Shown piece after piece: positions 19,621 through 28,252 of a stretch of DNA of 64,000 nucleotides. Origin of the DNA: CBDCKN01 sp965219035 (GTDB taxonomy: Bacteria; Gemmatimonadota; Gemmatimonadetes; Longimicrobiales; Gaopeijiaceae); NCBI GenBank assembly GCA_965219035.1, contig CBDCMR010000004.1, positions 930,001-994,000 of the forward strand. Reading direction: 5' to 3'. Both the position numbers and the translations under genes were made by a program. Within the stretch, counting starts at the first letter, position 1; the number at the start of each line of letters is the position of its first letter. Below the pieces are notes generated by a model. That model searched no databases. It was given only the letters and a program-made list of their open reading frames with translations, and was not told the origin of the DNA.

Positions 19621-20619
19621 ATGTACTCCATAAAGAAATACCATAGATGGCCGCGGCGAGTCGCCCGTGGTGTGGCGCTGGCCTTGTCGCTGACGTTCCT
19701 AGCGGCCGGCTGGGCAGTGACCGACGGCGATGACCCGCCCACCGACTCCGGCTGGTTGGGCGACGAAGTCGTTCCAGCCGTACTGGCCGACATGGAGCGG
19801 GAGCTGGCATCGGCCCAGTTGCCGCTGCAGGTGAACGAGCGCGTCGAGTTCTGGACGCGGCGGTTCGTCACCGAGGAGAGGTCGGCCTTCGAGGAGCTTC
19901 TCTCGAGGGAGGGTCTCTACTCGGACATGATCACGGCCAAGCTCCGCGAGCGAGGAATTCCCGAGGAGCTGATCTACGTGGCCATGATCGAGTCCGGGTT
20001 CGTTCCGAGCGCTCGATCCTACGTCTCTGCGCTAGGAGTCTGGCAGTTCATGAGCCCCACGGCCCGGGCGTACGGGCTCCGGATCGACTCGTACGTGGAC
20101 GAGCGACGCGACCCGGTGCGGGCCACCGACGCGGCGCTGGACTACCTGAACGAGCTGCACCAGCGCTACGGCTCCTGGTACCTGGCGGCTGCGGCATACA
20201 ACGCGGGTCCGACCCGTGTGTCCCGCGCGCTCAACCGGCATGCCGGCGGGCGGGTCGGGGACGAGAGCCTGTACTGGGAGATCGTGGAGCACCTACCGCC
20301 CGAGACGGCCCACTACGTGCCGAAGCTCCTGGCGGCCACCTATCTGGCCCGCTACGCCTCGAAGTACGGCTTCGAGGTCACCCACGCGGAGCCGTATGTC
20401 TACGACATCGTCTGGACGCCAGGGGGAACGGGACTCCGGGATGTCGCGGAGTCTGTGAGTGTGTCGACGGAGCGCATGTACGAGCTAAACCCTCAGCTCA
20501 TCCGGGGCGTGACGCCTCCGGGGGCAGCGTATCCCCTCCGGGTCCCCGTCGGCGCCGCTCATCAGGTAGTGGCGACCCTGGGGATGACCGATCGCCGGAT
20601 TCGCCGCGCCGACGACTGA
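19621..20619 (+). CDS. Membrane-bound lytic transglycosylase, MltD-like (SLT domain)
   Basis: A 332-aa protein with an N-terminal basic region plus hydrophobic helix (residues 10-36), then an SLT lysozyme-like domain: AMIESGFVP with the catalytic Glu near residue 123, GVWQFMSPTARAYGL, and AAYNAGP. The C-terminal 60 residues resemble one degenerate LysM (VSTERMYELNPQL). It cleaves the MurNAc-GlcNAc bond to 1,6-anhydro ends in the periplasm. The Shine-Dalgarno GGGAGG precedes ATG 19621. Confidence 0.87.
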   Translation: MYSIKKYHRWPRRVARGVALALSLTFLAAGWAVTDGDDPPTDSGWLGDEVVPAVLADMERELASAQLPLQVNERVEFWTRRFVTEERSAFEELLSREGLYSDMITAKLRERGIPEELIYVAMIESGFVPSARSYVSALGVWQFMSPTARAYGLRIDSYVDERRDPVRATDAALDYLNELHQRYGSWYLAAAAYNAGPTRVSRALNRHAGGRVGDESLYWEIVEHLPPETAHYVPKLLAATYLARYASKYGFEVTHAEPYVYDIVWTPGGTGLRDVAESVSVSTERMYELNPQLIRGVTPPGAAYPLRVPVGAAHQVVATLGMTDRRIRRADD

Positions 20620-20629
20620 CGCCGGTGGG

Positions 20630-21004
20630 CTAGTCGGTCGAGTCCGTCGTACCTGGGAGGCCCGTCGCACCCGGCTCACCGGATCCGCCCCAGGACGGCT
20701 CTCCACTCTGGGCTTGCCGGGTGGAGGAGATGATCCGCCAGATCACGTCCCGGGCGAGCTCCGGATCGACGCCCAGCTCCCGAGCCCTCACCGCGACGCG
20801 GCGCACGACCCGTGCCTCGCGGGGAGGATCGAGCACCGGAAGACCCAGCTCCTGCTTCACGCGGCCGATCTCCACGGCGAGTGTGCGACGCTCGCCGATG
20901 AGCCGGATGATCTCGTCGTCCAGCTCCATGATGCGGTCCCGCAGCGTGTCCAGCTCGGCATGGGGTGCCGGATTGCCGTCTCGAGGTCCCGTGTCTTCGC
21001 TCAT
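20630..21004 (-). CDS. Chorismate mutase, AroQ type
   Basis: A 124-aa all-helical chorismate mutase: LRDRIMELDDEIIRLIGERR, then VGRVK-like EIGRVKQELG with catalytic Arg and Lys, and a C-terminal helix with RIISSTRQAQ. It converts chorismate to prephenate for Phe/Tyr synthesis. The last 25 residues are Gly/Pro/Thr-rich and probably disordered. Its start overlaps the symporter stop by 4 bp, so it is the last gene of the minus-strand beta-oxidation operon, an unexpected neighbour. Convergent with the transglycosylase gene, with an 11-bp gap. Confidence 0.85.
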   Translation of the reverse strand: MSEDTGPRDGNPAPHAELDTLRDRIMELDDEIIRLIGERRTLAVEIGRVKQELGLPVLDPPREARVVRRVAVRARELGVDPELARDVIWRIISSTRQAQSGEPSWGGSGEPGATGLPGTTDSTD

Positions 21005-22482
21005 ACAGGTGATTCCAGGCGTGCACCTCCGACGAACTCGGAGACGTGCTCTACATCCTGTGGCGCGGTGCCCAGACTGACAAGAACGAGGGTGGGCACG
21101 TGGACCAGGAGTCCCATGACTCCCTCATGCAGATCAAGTGGTCTCAGAGAGCCGTTCAGGAAGAAGAAGACTGCCGTGGCGGAGCCGGCGAGCAGCCCCG
21201 CCAGCGCCCCCGCCGTCGTGGCCCGGCGCCAGTAGAGGGCGGCCAGCACGGTGGGCGCAAGCTGGCAGATGATGCCGTACGAGCCAAGGAGTAGCCCGAC
21301 CAGAGAGCCCTGCTCGTCGAGTGCGAACGCGTATGCCACCGCGCCCACCAGAACGATCAAGCCACGCATGACCAGTCGCTGCTGCGCATCGGTCAGAGGT
21401 ACGAAGAGGCGCACCCCGTCCTCCACCGCCACCGACGCCGCTCCGTGCAGGAGCGCATCTCCCGTGCTCATGGATGCGGACAGCGCGCCTGCGCAGAACA
21501 ACCCCACCACGAGGGCGGGTAGGTCGGTTCTCAGCACCATGAACGGCAGGATGAAGTCGTCGGTGGGGGGACCCTCGGGAAAGAGCACGCCGGCGAAGCC
21601 GATGAGGAAGACGGGAACCAGGAAGAGCTGGAAGGTGGGGAAGAGGATGGCCGTCTTCCGGATGATGTCGTCGTCCCGGGCCGTGAACGCCTTCATGAAC
21701 AGGTGAGGCCACATCTGGAGGCCGATGAGGCTCACGAGAATGGCCGTCGAATATCCGCCCCAGGTCCAAGCTTCACCTCCGGCCGTGAGGCCCGGCACGG
21801 TGAGGAGCTCCGGCCGCTCCGCGGCGATGCGTTCGAACATGGCGCCCACGCCCCCGTAGAGGTGGAAGGGCAGGTAGAGTCCCAGGGTCCAGGCGATGAT
21901 CAGCATGAACACACCCTGGAAGGTGTTGGTCCACCCCACGGCCATCATCCCGCTTCCCAGCACGTAGATGATGACGATGGCGTAGGCCAGAGCCGCCCCC
22001 AGGGCCAGCGGCACGTGCCCCTCCGTCACCGCCTCGATGACGATGCCGGCGCCGCGCATCTGGAGCGTGATGTAGGGCACGAAGGCTATGAGGGTGAGGG
22101 ACGCGATCAGGACCGACAGTCCCCGGGATGGAAAGCGCCCCACGATGAGCTGGGCCTGTGTGACGAAGCCGAACCGTCGACCGAGAGCCGCCACCTTCGG
22201 TCCCACCCAGTACCAGGGTGCCATCCCCAGAGCGCCGTAGGAGAGGATATAGAACGCCGCGGCGCCTCTTCCGTATGCCCATCCGGGCCCACCCAGGAAT
22301 GCGAAGGCGGAATAGACGCTCGCGCCGGTGACGAAGTAGAAGACCAGGAGCCCGAAGCTCCGGTCCCCGGCTACGAACCCCTGGACGCTCTTGGTGCTCC
22401 TGCGACCGGCCCTGAGCCCGATGAGCAAGGTGATCAGCAGATAGATGCCGATGACTGAAGAAACGACCTGCCAGCGCTCCAT
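21001..22482 (-). CDS. Sodium:solute symporter family transporter
   Basis: A 493-aa SSS-family transporter with about 13 hydrophobic helices. Family features include VAGDRSFG after helix 1, TGASVYSAFAFLGGPGWAY, and GALSASMSTGDALLHGAAS with the Na2-site serine region. Typical substrates are sugars, amino acids, pantothenate or short carboxylates. Its neighbours are a DUF3311-like small protein and beta-oxidation enzymes, so I infer a carboxylate substrate. It ends overlapping chorismate mutase by 4 bp. Confidence 0.87.
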   Translation of the reverse strand: MERWQVVSSVIGIYLLITLLIGLRAGRRSTKSVQGFVAGDRSFGLLVFYFVTGASVYSAFAFLGGPGWAYGRGAAAFYILSYGALGMAPWYWVGPKVAALGRRFGFVTQAQLIVGRFPSRGLSVLIASLTLIAFVPYITLQMRGAGIVIEAVTEGHVPLALGAALAYAIVIIYVLGSGMMAVGWTNTFQGVFMLIIAWTLGLYLPFHLYGGVGAMFERIAAERPELLTVPGLTAGGEAWTWGGYSTAILVSLIGLQMWPHLFMKAFTARDDDIIRKTAILFPTFQLFLVPVFLIGFAGVLFPEGPPTDDFILPFMVLRTDLPALVVGLFCAGALSASMSTGDALLHGAASVAVEDGVRLFVPLTDAQQRLVMRGLIVLVGAVAYAFALDEQGSLVGLLLGSYGIICQLAPTVLAALYWRRATTAGALAGLLAGSATAVFFFLNGSLRPLDLHEGVMGLLVHVPTLVLVSLGTAPQDVEHVSEFVGGARLESPV

Positions 22483-22488
22483 GAGGGC

Positions 22489-22701
22489 CTACCTGTCGCC
22501 GGCCCGTCGCACAGCCAGCTCCATCACCAGGAGGGCCACCCCGACCAGGATGAGCAGAAGAGTCAGCCAGGCCATGACGAACGGAAGGCCCAAGACGAGC
22601 GGGCGGATACGATTGAAGGGCACCAGGCCGGGCCACATGCCGAGGACGCCGTCCACGATCAGGAAGGCGACGACAGCCGTACGGACTGCCCGCGGCTTCA
22701 T
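22489..22701 (-). CDS. DUF3311-like small membrane partner of the symporter
   Basis: A 70-aa protein with two hydrophobic helices. It contains MWPGLVPFNRIRPLVLGLPF, which matches the DUF3311 pattern of short proteins encoded next to sodium:solute symporters (compare YhdT-PanF). The ATG at 22701 overlaps the crotonase stop by 4 bp, and the symporter starts 6 bp after its end. An upstream in-frame start exists but lies inside the crotonase gene. Confidence 0.72.
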   Translation of the reverse strand: MKPRAVRTAVVAFLIVDGVLGMWPGLVPFNRIRPLVLGLPFVMAWLTLLLILVGVALLVMELAVRRAGDR

Positions 22702-23477
22702 CGGCCCTTGAACTCGGGCTTCCACTTCTCCACGAATGCCTGCACGCCCTCGCGTCCGTCCTCACTGGCGAAGGCCGACAGGAAGAGCTCCCGCTCCAAT
22801 TCCAGCCCGGCGGAGAGGGGGGTCTCGAGGGCCGCCTGTACGGACTGCTTGACCAGGCGCAGGGCCACGGGGCTCCAGCGGGCCATGCGGCTGGCCAGCT
22901 CGCGGGCTTTCTCCACGTGCTGGCCGTCGTCGACCAGGAACTCCACCAGCCCGATGCGGAACGCCTCCTCGGCGTCGATGAAGTCACCGGTGAGGGCGAT
23001 GCGCATCGCCTGACCCGCTCCCACCAGCCGGGCGAGGCGCTGGGTTCCGCCCGCCCCAGGAATCAGGCCAAGACGGATCTCGGCCTGACTGAACCGGGTG
23101 GTCCGGTCGGCCACCCGGACGTCGCAGGCCAGTGCCAGCTCGCACCCGCCGCCGACGCAGAATCCGTGGATCGCGGCGATCAAGGGTTTGGCGAAGGCCG
23201 CCGCCACGTCGTACACCCGTGGGTGCTGGTAGAGCTCGCGTTGCTCCGCCGCCGTCCGTTGCGCGAATTCGGAGACGTCCGCCCCGGCGATGAAGGCTTT
23301 GTCACCCTGTCCGTGGATGATGGCCACCTTGATGTCCGGATCGTGGGCCAGGTCGTGGAGCGCGTCCTCTATACGCTGACGAACGTCCTGGTTCAGCGCA
23401 TTGAGCTTGTCGGGGCGGTTCAGCGTGAGGATACCGAGGGCGCCGTCACGCTCCACGAGAAGGGGTGCGTCGCTCAT
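22698..23477 (-). CDS. Enoyl-CoA hydratase (crotonase)
   Basis: A 259-aa crotonase with HGQGDKAFIAGADVSEFAQR, IHGFCVGGGCELALACD, and LGLIPGAGGTQRLARLVG carrying the catalytic Glu/Gly positions of short-chain enoyl-CoA hydratase. It hydrates trans-2-enoyl-CoA to (3S)-hydroxyacyl-CoA. It overlaps the 3-hydroxyacyl-CoA dehydrogenase stop by 4 bp and the DUF3311-like gene by 4 bp. Confidence 0.92.
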   Translation of the reverse strand: MSDAPLLVERDGALGILTLNRPDKLNALNQDVRQRIEDALHDLAHDPDIKVAIIHGQGDKAFIAGADVSEFAQRTAAEQRELYQHPRVYDVAAAFAKPLIAAIHGFCVGGGCELALACDVRVADRTTRFSQAEIRLGLIPGAGGTQRLARLVGAGQAMRIALTGDFIDAEEAFRIGLVEFLVDDGQHVEKARELASRMARWSPVALRLVKQSVQAALETPLSAGLELERELFLSAFASEDGREGVQAFVEKWKPEFKGR

Positions 23478-24340
23478 TCCTTGTCCCAGCGGTAGAAGCC
23501 CTCGCCCGTTTTCTTGCCGAGCTTGCCCTCGGCAACCATGCTCTTGAGCAGGTCCGGGGGACGAAAGGCCTCGGACTCCAGCATGCGGTGTAGGTACTGG
23601 GCGATGTCCAGGCGAACGTCGAGGCCGACCAGGTCGGTGAGCTTGAGGGGACCCATGGGATGCCGATAGCCCAGCATCATGGCTTTGTCGATGTCCGCGG
23701 GGCTGGCCACCCCGGCCTCTACCATGCGGATGGCCTCGAGGCCCAGGACGATCCCCAGCCGTGACGAGGCGAATCCCGGGGAGTCCTTCACCACGATGGG
23801 CTCCTTGCCGATGAAGCGGGCGAACTCCACGGCAAGCCGTGCGGTCTCCTCCGAGGTTTGGTCGCCCGTGACCACCTCCACGAGCTTCATGAGGTGGACC
23901 GGATTGAAGAAGTGCATGCCGACAAAACGCTCGGGGGGCCCCAGATTGCCGGCCAGCCTGGAGATGCTCAGCGACGACGTGTTCGTCGCGAAGATCGTGT
24001 CTCGGCCCACCCTCTGCTCCACGAGGCGGAAGAGATTCAGCTTGATCTCCACGGACTCGGGGGTCGCCTCGATGACAAGGGGGGTGTCCTTCAGGGTGTA
24101 GGCGAACTCGGAGCTCAGCCTGATCCGACTGAGCGTGGCGTCCCGCTCCTCCGGCGTAAGCTTCTCCAGGGACACGCCTTTGTCCAGGTTGGCCCGGATG
24201 TTGTCCACCCCGGCCTCCAGGGTAGCCAGATCGATGTCGTACAGCACCGTCTGGATTCCAGCGGCGGCGCAGACGTGTGCGATCCCATGGCCCATGGTGC
24301 CCGCGCCGAGGATCGACACTCGCTCGAAGGGAGCCGTCAT
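23474..24340 (-). CDS. 3-hydroxyacyl-CoA (3-hydroxybutyryl-CoA) dehydrogenase
   Basis: A 288-aa NAD-dependent dehydrogenase: Rossmann ILGAGTMGHGIAHVCA, then FATNTSSLSIS and HFFNPVHLMKLVEVV with the catalytic His, and a C-terminal dimerisation domain (YRHPMGPLKLTDLVGLD). It oxidises 3-hydroxyacyl-CoA to 3-ketoacyl-CoA. The ATG at 24340 overlaps the thiolase stop by 4 bp; a longer frame exists but would intrude into the thiolase gene. Confidence 0.93.
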   Translation of the reverse strand: MTAPFERVSILGAGTMGHGIAHVCAAAGIQTVLYDIDLATLEAGVDNIRANLDKGVSLEKLTPEERDATLSRIRLSSEFAYTLKDTPLVIEATPESVEIKLNLFRLVEQRVGRDTIFATNTSSLSISRLAGNLGPPERFVGMHFFNPVHLMKLVEVVTGDQTSEETARLAVEFARFIGKEPIVVKDSPGFASSRLGIVLGLEAIRMVEAGVASPADIDKAMMLGYRHPMGPLKLTDLVGLDVRLDIAQYLHRMLESEAFRPPDLLKSMVAEGKLGKKTGEGFYRWDKE

Positions 24341-25530
24341 GTCGACACTACCGTAGCGATTCCCTGACCGACACCGATGCACATGGTCGCCATTCCGGTG
24401 GCGGCTTCGCGTCTCGACATCTCATGCACAATGGTTGTAAGGATACGGGCTCCAGAGCAACCCACGGGATGCCCGAGGGCGATGGCCCCCCCGTTTACGT
24501 TTACCTTCGCCGGATCCAGATCGAGCTCCTTCACGCAGGGAAGCGCCTGGGCGGCGAAGGCCTCGTTGAGCTCGACCAGGTCGAGGTCACCACCTCCGAT
24601 TCCCGCACGCTCCAACGCGAGACGTCCCGCTGGCACGGGCCCCATGCCCATGCGATGGGGCTCCACCCCCGCCACGCCCGTGGCCACGATCCGGGCCAGG
24701 GGCTCCATGCCGAGGCTCCGAGCGCGGCTCTCTTCCACCACCAACAGGGCCGCGGCGCCGTCGTTGATGCCCGAGGCGTTCCCGGCGGTGACCGTGCCGT
24801 CCTCCTTGAACACCGGACGGAGCCGGGCAAGATCCTCGACGGTGGTGCCGGGTCGGGGGTGCTCGTCCCGATCTACGACCAGGGGGTCGCCCTTCCGCTG
24901 GGGAATCTCCACCGGAGCGATCTCGGCGGCGAAGCGGCCCGCCTTCATGGCCTCTCCCGCCCGCCTTTGACTTTCGGCGGCGAAGGCGTCTTGTTCGTCT
25001 CGGCCGATGCCGAACTCCTCGGCCACCACCTCCGCGGTCTCGCCGAGGCCGATGGTCCAATGGCTGGGTAGGGCCGGGTTCGTGAAGCGCCACCCCAGAA
25101 CCGTGTCGGCGGTCTGGGGATGCCCTCTGGCGTACGCACGCTCGGGCTTGAGCATCACGAAGGGCGAGCGGCTCATGCTCTCCACACCGCCGGCGATGAA
25201 GATCTCTCCTTCGCCCGCCTGGATGGCCTGAAAGGCCGAGTTCACTGCCTGCAGGCCCGAGCCGCACAGTCGATTGACCGTGACCCCTGGCACGCTGACC
25301 GGGAGTCCGGCCAGGAGGAGCGCCATGCGGGCGACGTTTCGGTTGTCCTCGCCCGCCTGGTTGATGCACCCCATGAGGACGTCGTCCACTTCCGCCGGGT
25401 CCACGCCCGTCCGATCCACGAGCGCACGGATGGCGTGTGCCGCGAGATCGTCGGGCCGGACGCCGGCCAGCGCGCCCCCGTGCCTGCCGATGGGGGTGCG
25501 CACGGCATCAATGATCCATGCCGTCTTCAT
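24337..25530 (-). CDS. Acetyl-CoA acyltransferase (thiolase)
   Basis: About 397 aa, thiolase I/II fold. Active-site Cys is in NRLCGSGLQAVNSAF, followed by GGVESMSRSPF, NGGAIALGHPVGCSGAR and the C-terminal CIGVGQG. It releases acetyl-CoA from 3-ketoacyl-CoA. Length and motifs fit a degradative thiolase such as FadA/PaaJ/PcaF. Two starts are possible, GTG 25539 or ATG 25530, three codons apart; I chose the ATG. The preceding crotonase stop is about 40 bp upstream. Confidence 0.93.
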   Translation of the reverse strand: MKTAWIIDAVRTPIGRHGGALAGVRPDDLAAHAIRALVDRTGVDPAEVDDVLMGCINQAGEDNRNVARMALLLAGLPVSVPGVTVNRLCGSGLQAVNSAFQAIQAGEGEIFIAGGVESMSRSPFVMLKPERAYARGHPQTADTVLGWRFTNPALPSHWTIGLGETAEVVAEEFGIGRDEQDAFAAESQRRAGEAMKAGRFAAEIAPVEIPQRKGDPLVVDRDEHPRPGTTVEDLARLRPVFKEDGTVTAGNASGINDGAAALLVVEESRARSLGMEPLARIVATGVAGVEPHRMGMGPVPAGRLALERAGIGGGDLDLVELNEAFAAQALPCVKELDLDPAKVNVNGGAIALGHPVGCSGARILTTIVHEMSRREAATGMATMCIGVGQGIATVVST

Positions 25531-25572
25531 TCCGCTCACCGATCCAGAGCCGTCCGTCCGTGCGGTCGGACA

Positions 25573-26373
25573 CTACTTGCCAGTGAACTCGGCCTTACGC
25601 TTTTCCATGTAAGCGGACAGGCCCTCCTTGGCGTCGTCGCTCTGGAAGAGCTGCTGCTGGAGCTCCCGCTCCAGAGTCAAGGCCAGCTCGAAGGGCAGCT
25701 CGGAGCCGGTCTGGACGGAGCGCTTGATGTTGCCGACGGCTCTCACGGCCTTGTTAGGGGTTGTGAACTGCTTCGCGTACTCCATGACCTTCGCCTGGAA
25801 GTCGTCGGGGTCTTCGGCGTCGATCACTTGGTTGACGAGGCCCAGCTCCAGAGCCCGGTCGAAGCCGAAGGTCTCTCCGGCCGCCATGAGCTCGATGGCC
25901 TTCGACTTCCCAACGATGCGGACGAGCCGCTGCGTGCCGCCCGTGCCGGGGAGCACACCAAGGGCCACCTCGGGAAGGCCGCACTGTCCCCCGTCCTTCC
26001 GCGCCACCCTGATGTCGCAGGCCATGGCGATCTCCAGTCCGCCGCCCACGGTGTGCCCGTTGAGGGCGCCGATGACCAGCTTCGGCGTGTGCTCGAAGCG
26101 GTTCAGCGTCTCGTTGGCGTGGAGGCAGAAGCAGTACTTGAAGCCCGAGGTGACCTCGGAGAGCATCTGGATGTTGGCTCCGGCGCAGAAGAACTTCTCG
26201 CCTGCTCCCGTGACCACGATCACCTCCACGTCCTCGTCGAAGCGGGCGCGTACGATGGCCTGGTCGAGCTGGACCATCATCTCGTGGGTGTACGTGTTCG
26301 CGGGCGGGTCGTCGAGAGTGAGAACCGCAACGCCGCCCTGAACGTCGTAGTGGACCAGTGTCTTGTCCGTCAT
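25573..26373 (-). CDS. Enoyl-CoA hydratase/isomerase, first gene of the cluster
   Basis: A 266-aa crotonase with GAGEKFFCAGANIQML, LNGHTVGGGLEIAMACD and LGVLPGTGGTQRLVRIVG. It differs enough from the 22698 crotonase (for example a Phe/Tyr-rich KYCFCLHANETLNRFEH segment) to suggest a different substrate. It is the promoter-proximal gene of the beta-oxidation operon. Its leader has three GGTTCTC repeats at 11-bp spacing and a decamer shared with the tetR leader. Confidence 0.9.
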   Translation of the reverse strand: MTDKTLVHYDVQGGVAVLTLDDPPANTYTHEMMVQLDQAIVRARFDEDVEVIVVTGAGEKFFCAGANIQMLSEVTSGFKYCFCLHANETLNRFEHTPKLVIGALNGHTVGGGLEIAMACDIRVARKDGGQCGLPEVALGVLPGTGGTQRLVRIVGKSKAIELMAAGETFGFDRALELGLVNQVIDAEDPDDFQAKVMEYAKQFTTPNKAVRAVGNIKRSVQTGSELPFELALTLERELQQQLFQSDDAKEGLSAYMEKRKAEFTGK

Positions 26374-26394
26374 GTCCTATCCTGACTCCTTTGT

Positions 26395-26423
26395 GGTTCT
26401 CTTGTGGTTCTCGTTCGGTTCTC
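26395..26423 (-). promoter_or_regulatory. Phased GGTTCTC repeats upstream of the beta-oxidation operon
   Basis: GGTTCTC occurs at 26395, 26406 and 26417, exactly 11 bp apart, so on one face of the helix. TTCTCGTTCG within it (26408-26417) is the reverse complement of CGAACGAGAA in the tetR leader (27209-27218). It lies 22-50 bp upstream of the first operon gene, a suitable place for a repressor site. Binding is inferred. Confidence 0.5.
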
Positions 26424-26485
26424 GGGCTTCAGCCAGAAACGATAACACAATGAGTGGTGCCGCGGGTCGGCATGTTTCCCTCGAA

Positions 26486-27139
26486 TCATTGCTCCATCCA
26501 CATGGAGGTTCTCCCACCATCGGGCGCCCTCCGATCCGCGTGGCTCTCCACCGGATGAAGAGCCCCGACGCCCCTGAGAAAGATCTGAAGTATGGTGGAG
26601 CTCAGCCGATCCACCGAGACGTCTTTTCCCGGTCGGTACCAGGTGTATATCCGGTTCATCATCCCGAAGAGCGCGAAGGTGGCCACCCGGCGATCCGCCG
26701 GGTCGCGGTCGGGAGCCACCTGATCCACGCACGCCTGAACAGCACTCACGTACTCCCGCTTCCGGGCGGCGATCTGGCGGCGGTACTCACCCGTCAGGGC
26801 CTCCGCCTCGTGAGAGAGAACCTTCGTCTCGGACATGTTGTCGGCGAAGAAGCGGAGGTGGTCCCTCACAATGACCTCGAGGCGGTCCACCGGCTCGTCT
26901 ACTCCCTCGAGATCCTCCGTGAGACGCTCGAGCAGGGTGTCGAAGCAGTGTCTCGGAATGAGGAAGAGCAGATCTTCCTTGCTCTTGAAATAGTAGTGCA
27001 GCCCCGAGAGGCTGACCCAAGTGGCGGCCGAGATGTCCCGGACGCTGGCACCGTCGTAGCCCTTGTCCGCGAAGATCGTCGAAGACCCACGCAGGATCCT
27101 GGCGAGCTTGGCGTCGTACCGGTGCCGCTGCTGCTGCAC
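26486..27139 (-). CDS. TetR-family transcriptional regulator
   Basis: A 217-aa protein with an N-terminal TetR helix-turn-helix: FADKGYDGASVRDISAA then SLSGLHYYFKSKEDLL (residues 22-60), and an all-helical ligand domain. Regulators like this (FadR, KstR2 and related) sense acyl-CoA and repress beta-oxidation operons. Position immediately upstream of and co-oriented with such an operon supports that role. The start is GTG 27139 with AGGAGG ten bases before it. The C-terminal 20 residues are basic and probably disordered. Confidence 0.88.
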   Translation of the reverse strand: MQQQRHRYDAKLARILRGSSTIFADKGYDGASVRDISAATWVSLSGLHYYFKSKEDLLFLIPRHCFDTLLERLTEDLEGVDEPVDRLEVIVRDHLRFFADNMSETKVLSHEAEALTGEYRRQIAARKREYVSAVQACVDQVAPDRDPADRRVATFALFGMMNRIYTWYRPGKDVSVDRLSSTILQIFLRGVGALHPVESHADRRAPDGGRTSMWMEQ

Positions 27140-27204
27140 GGGTCACCCCTCCTAGAAGAAAGGAAAAATTGGGGATATCTGGGAAAACATCCGGTTCGGA
27201 CGAG

Positions 27205-27218
27205 CGTTCGAACGAGAA
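27205..27218 (+). promoter_or_regulatory. Palindrome CGTTCGAACG, candidate TetR operator
   Basis: A perfect 10-bp palindrome at 27205-27214, overlapping the decamer CGAACGAGAA (27209-27218) that recurs inverted in the beta-oxidation operon leader. It sits about 65 bp upstream of the tetR start, in the divergent spacer to the lipoprotein gene at 27347. Confidence 0.45.
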
Positions 27219-27346
27219 GCTACCGAGGGCTTGAGGAGGGTCCGGATCCCGATCCCGGTGTGGCGGACGGGTGACGAGCCGCCCGAGAGGATATGACGCC
27301 GCTCCGAGAATTGATTCGGATGACCGGTCTTGGATAGCTTGGAACA

Positions 27347-28084
27347 ATGACAATCAACTCCATTCCCTCTCGTACCCGAACGCTACCCTTTCTTCTGGTG
27401 GCCATGATGGCGGCCGGGGCGTGCGCCGACGCGGTCTCCGATCCCATGGCGGCCCTCATGGCGCGGGAGACCCGTGCCGCTCTCGACTTCGGCGGGGCCG
27501 TGCCCCGCCTCACGGACGTATGGGTCGAATCCGGAGGCATCCTCGACGAGGTACCGGTTACGCGGTGGGAGGACTCCTGGGAGTTGCCAGCGGGGGAGGG
27601 GAGGGCGCTATGCGCCCTGGTTTACGACGACGCGATGCCGGTTCTCTTCGGACGCCTCCGCGAAGGCGCCTTGGAGAAGCTGCTGGTCGACATGGATTCG
27701 ACCCTGGCCCGGGTCGACCAACTCTCCGCCATCGGTATCCCGGAGCGGCTGAGTCGCAGGCTGGATTCGGCTCGTGAGATGCTGACGAGGGCCTGGATCC
27801 TGGCGGAGGAGCGCGAAGGTGCATCGTCTCTCGCTGCAGCCCTCCAGGCCTCCGACTATCTCCTGGAAGTGACTCCACCCCACGTGGCCGCTCAACTGCT
27901 GGCATCTGCCGAGGGGGGGATCAGAAGGATTTCCGCCGATGACCCGTACTCGGAGCAGATGAAGGGGCGGGCAGAGCGGCTCATCGACGTGGCTCGAGAA
28001 GCGATCCACGACGGTGATTACGCCCGGGCGATCCGCGGGTCATACTACGCTTGCCTCCTCCTGGGGGTAGAGCTGCCCGACTAG
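27347..28084 (+). CDS. Uncharacterised predicted lipoprotein
   Basis: A 245-aa protein with a signal peptide and lipobox (MMAAGAC, Cys near residue 27), so probably lipid-anchored. The mature part is alpha-helical, with conserved-looking RLDSAREMLTRAW and a C-terminal AREAIHDGDYARAIRGSYYAC, which resembles a TPR-like helix. Function not recognised. Divergent from tetR; the shared spacer holds the palindrome. Confidence 0.72.
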   Translation: MTINSIPSRTRTLPFLLVAMMAAGACADAVSDPMAALMARETRAALDFGGAVPRLTDVWVESGGILDEVPVTRWEDSWELPAGEGRALCALVYDDAMPVLFGRLREGALEKLLVDMDSTLARVDQLSAIGIPERLSRRLDSAREMLTRAWILAEEREGASSLAAALQASDYLLEVTPPHVAAQLLASAEGGIRRISADDPYSEQMKGRAERLIDVAREAIHDGDYARAIRGSYYACLLLGVELPD

Positions 28085-28125
28085 CGGTAGCCCCCGCGGT
28101 CGACGAGGCTGCCTCCTCAATACTC

Positions 28126-28150
28126 GGGGGGGTGGGGGGGGTGGGAGGGG
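28126..28150 (+). other. G-run, potential G-quadruplex
   Basis: Twenty-five bases, almost all G, in runs of 7, 8, 3 and 4 separated by single T or A bases, in the spacer between the lipoprotein and nfeD genes. By pattern this meets the usual four-run G-quadruplex rule on the coding strand. Confidence 0.6.
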
Positions 28151-28252
28151 TGGCTCTGCTTTGTGAGAGCAGGCTTCCCGTCGTACGTTAAGTGTGTCCG
28201 TCAGAGTGCATAGCTCCGGGGGAAGCGCGTAGCCCCGGGGGAGAAGAGAGAC

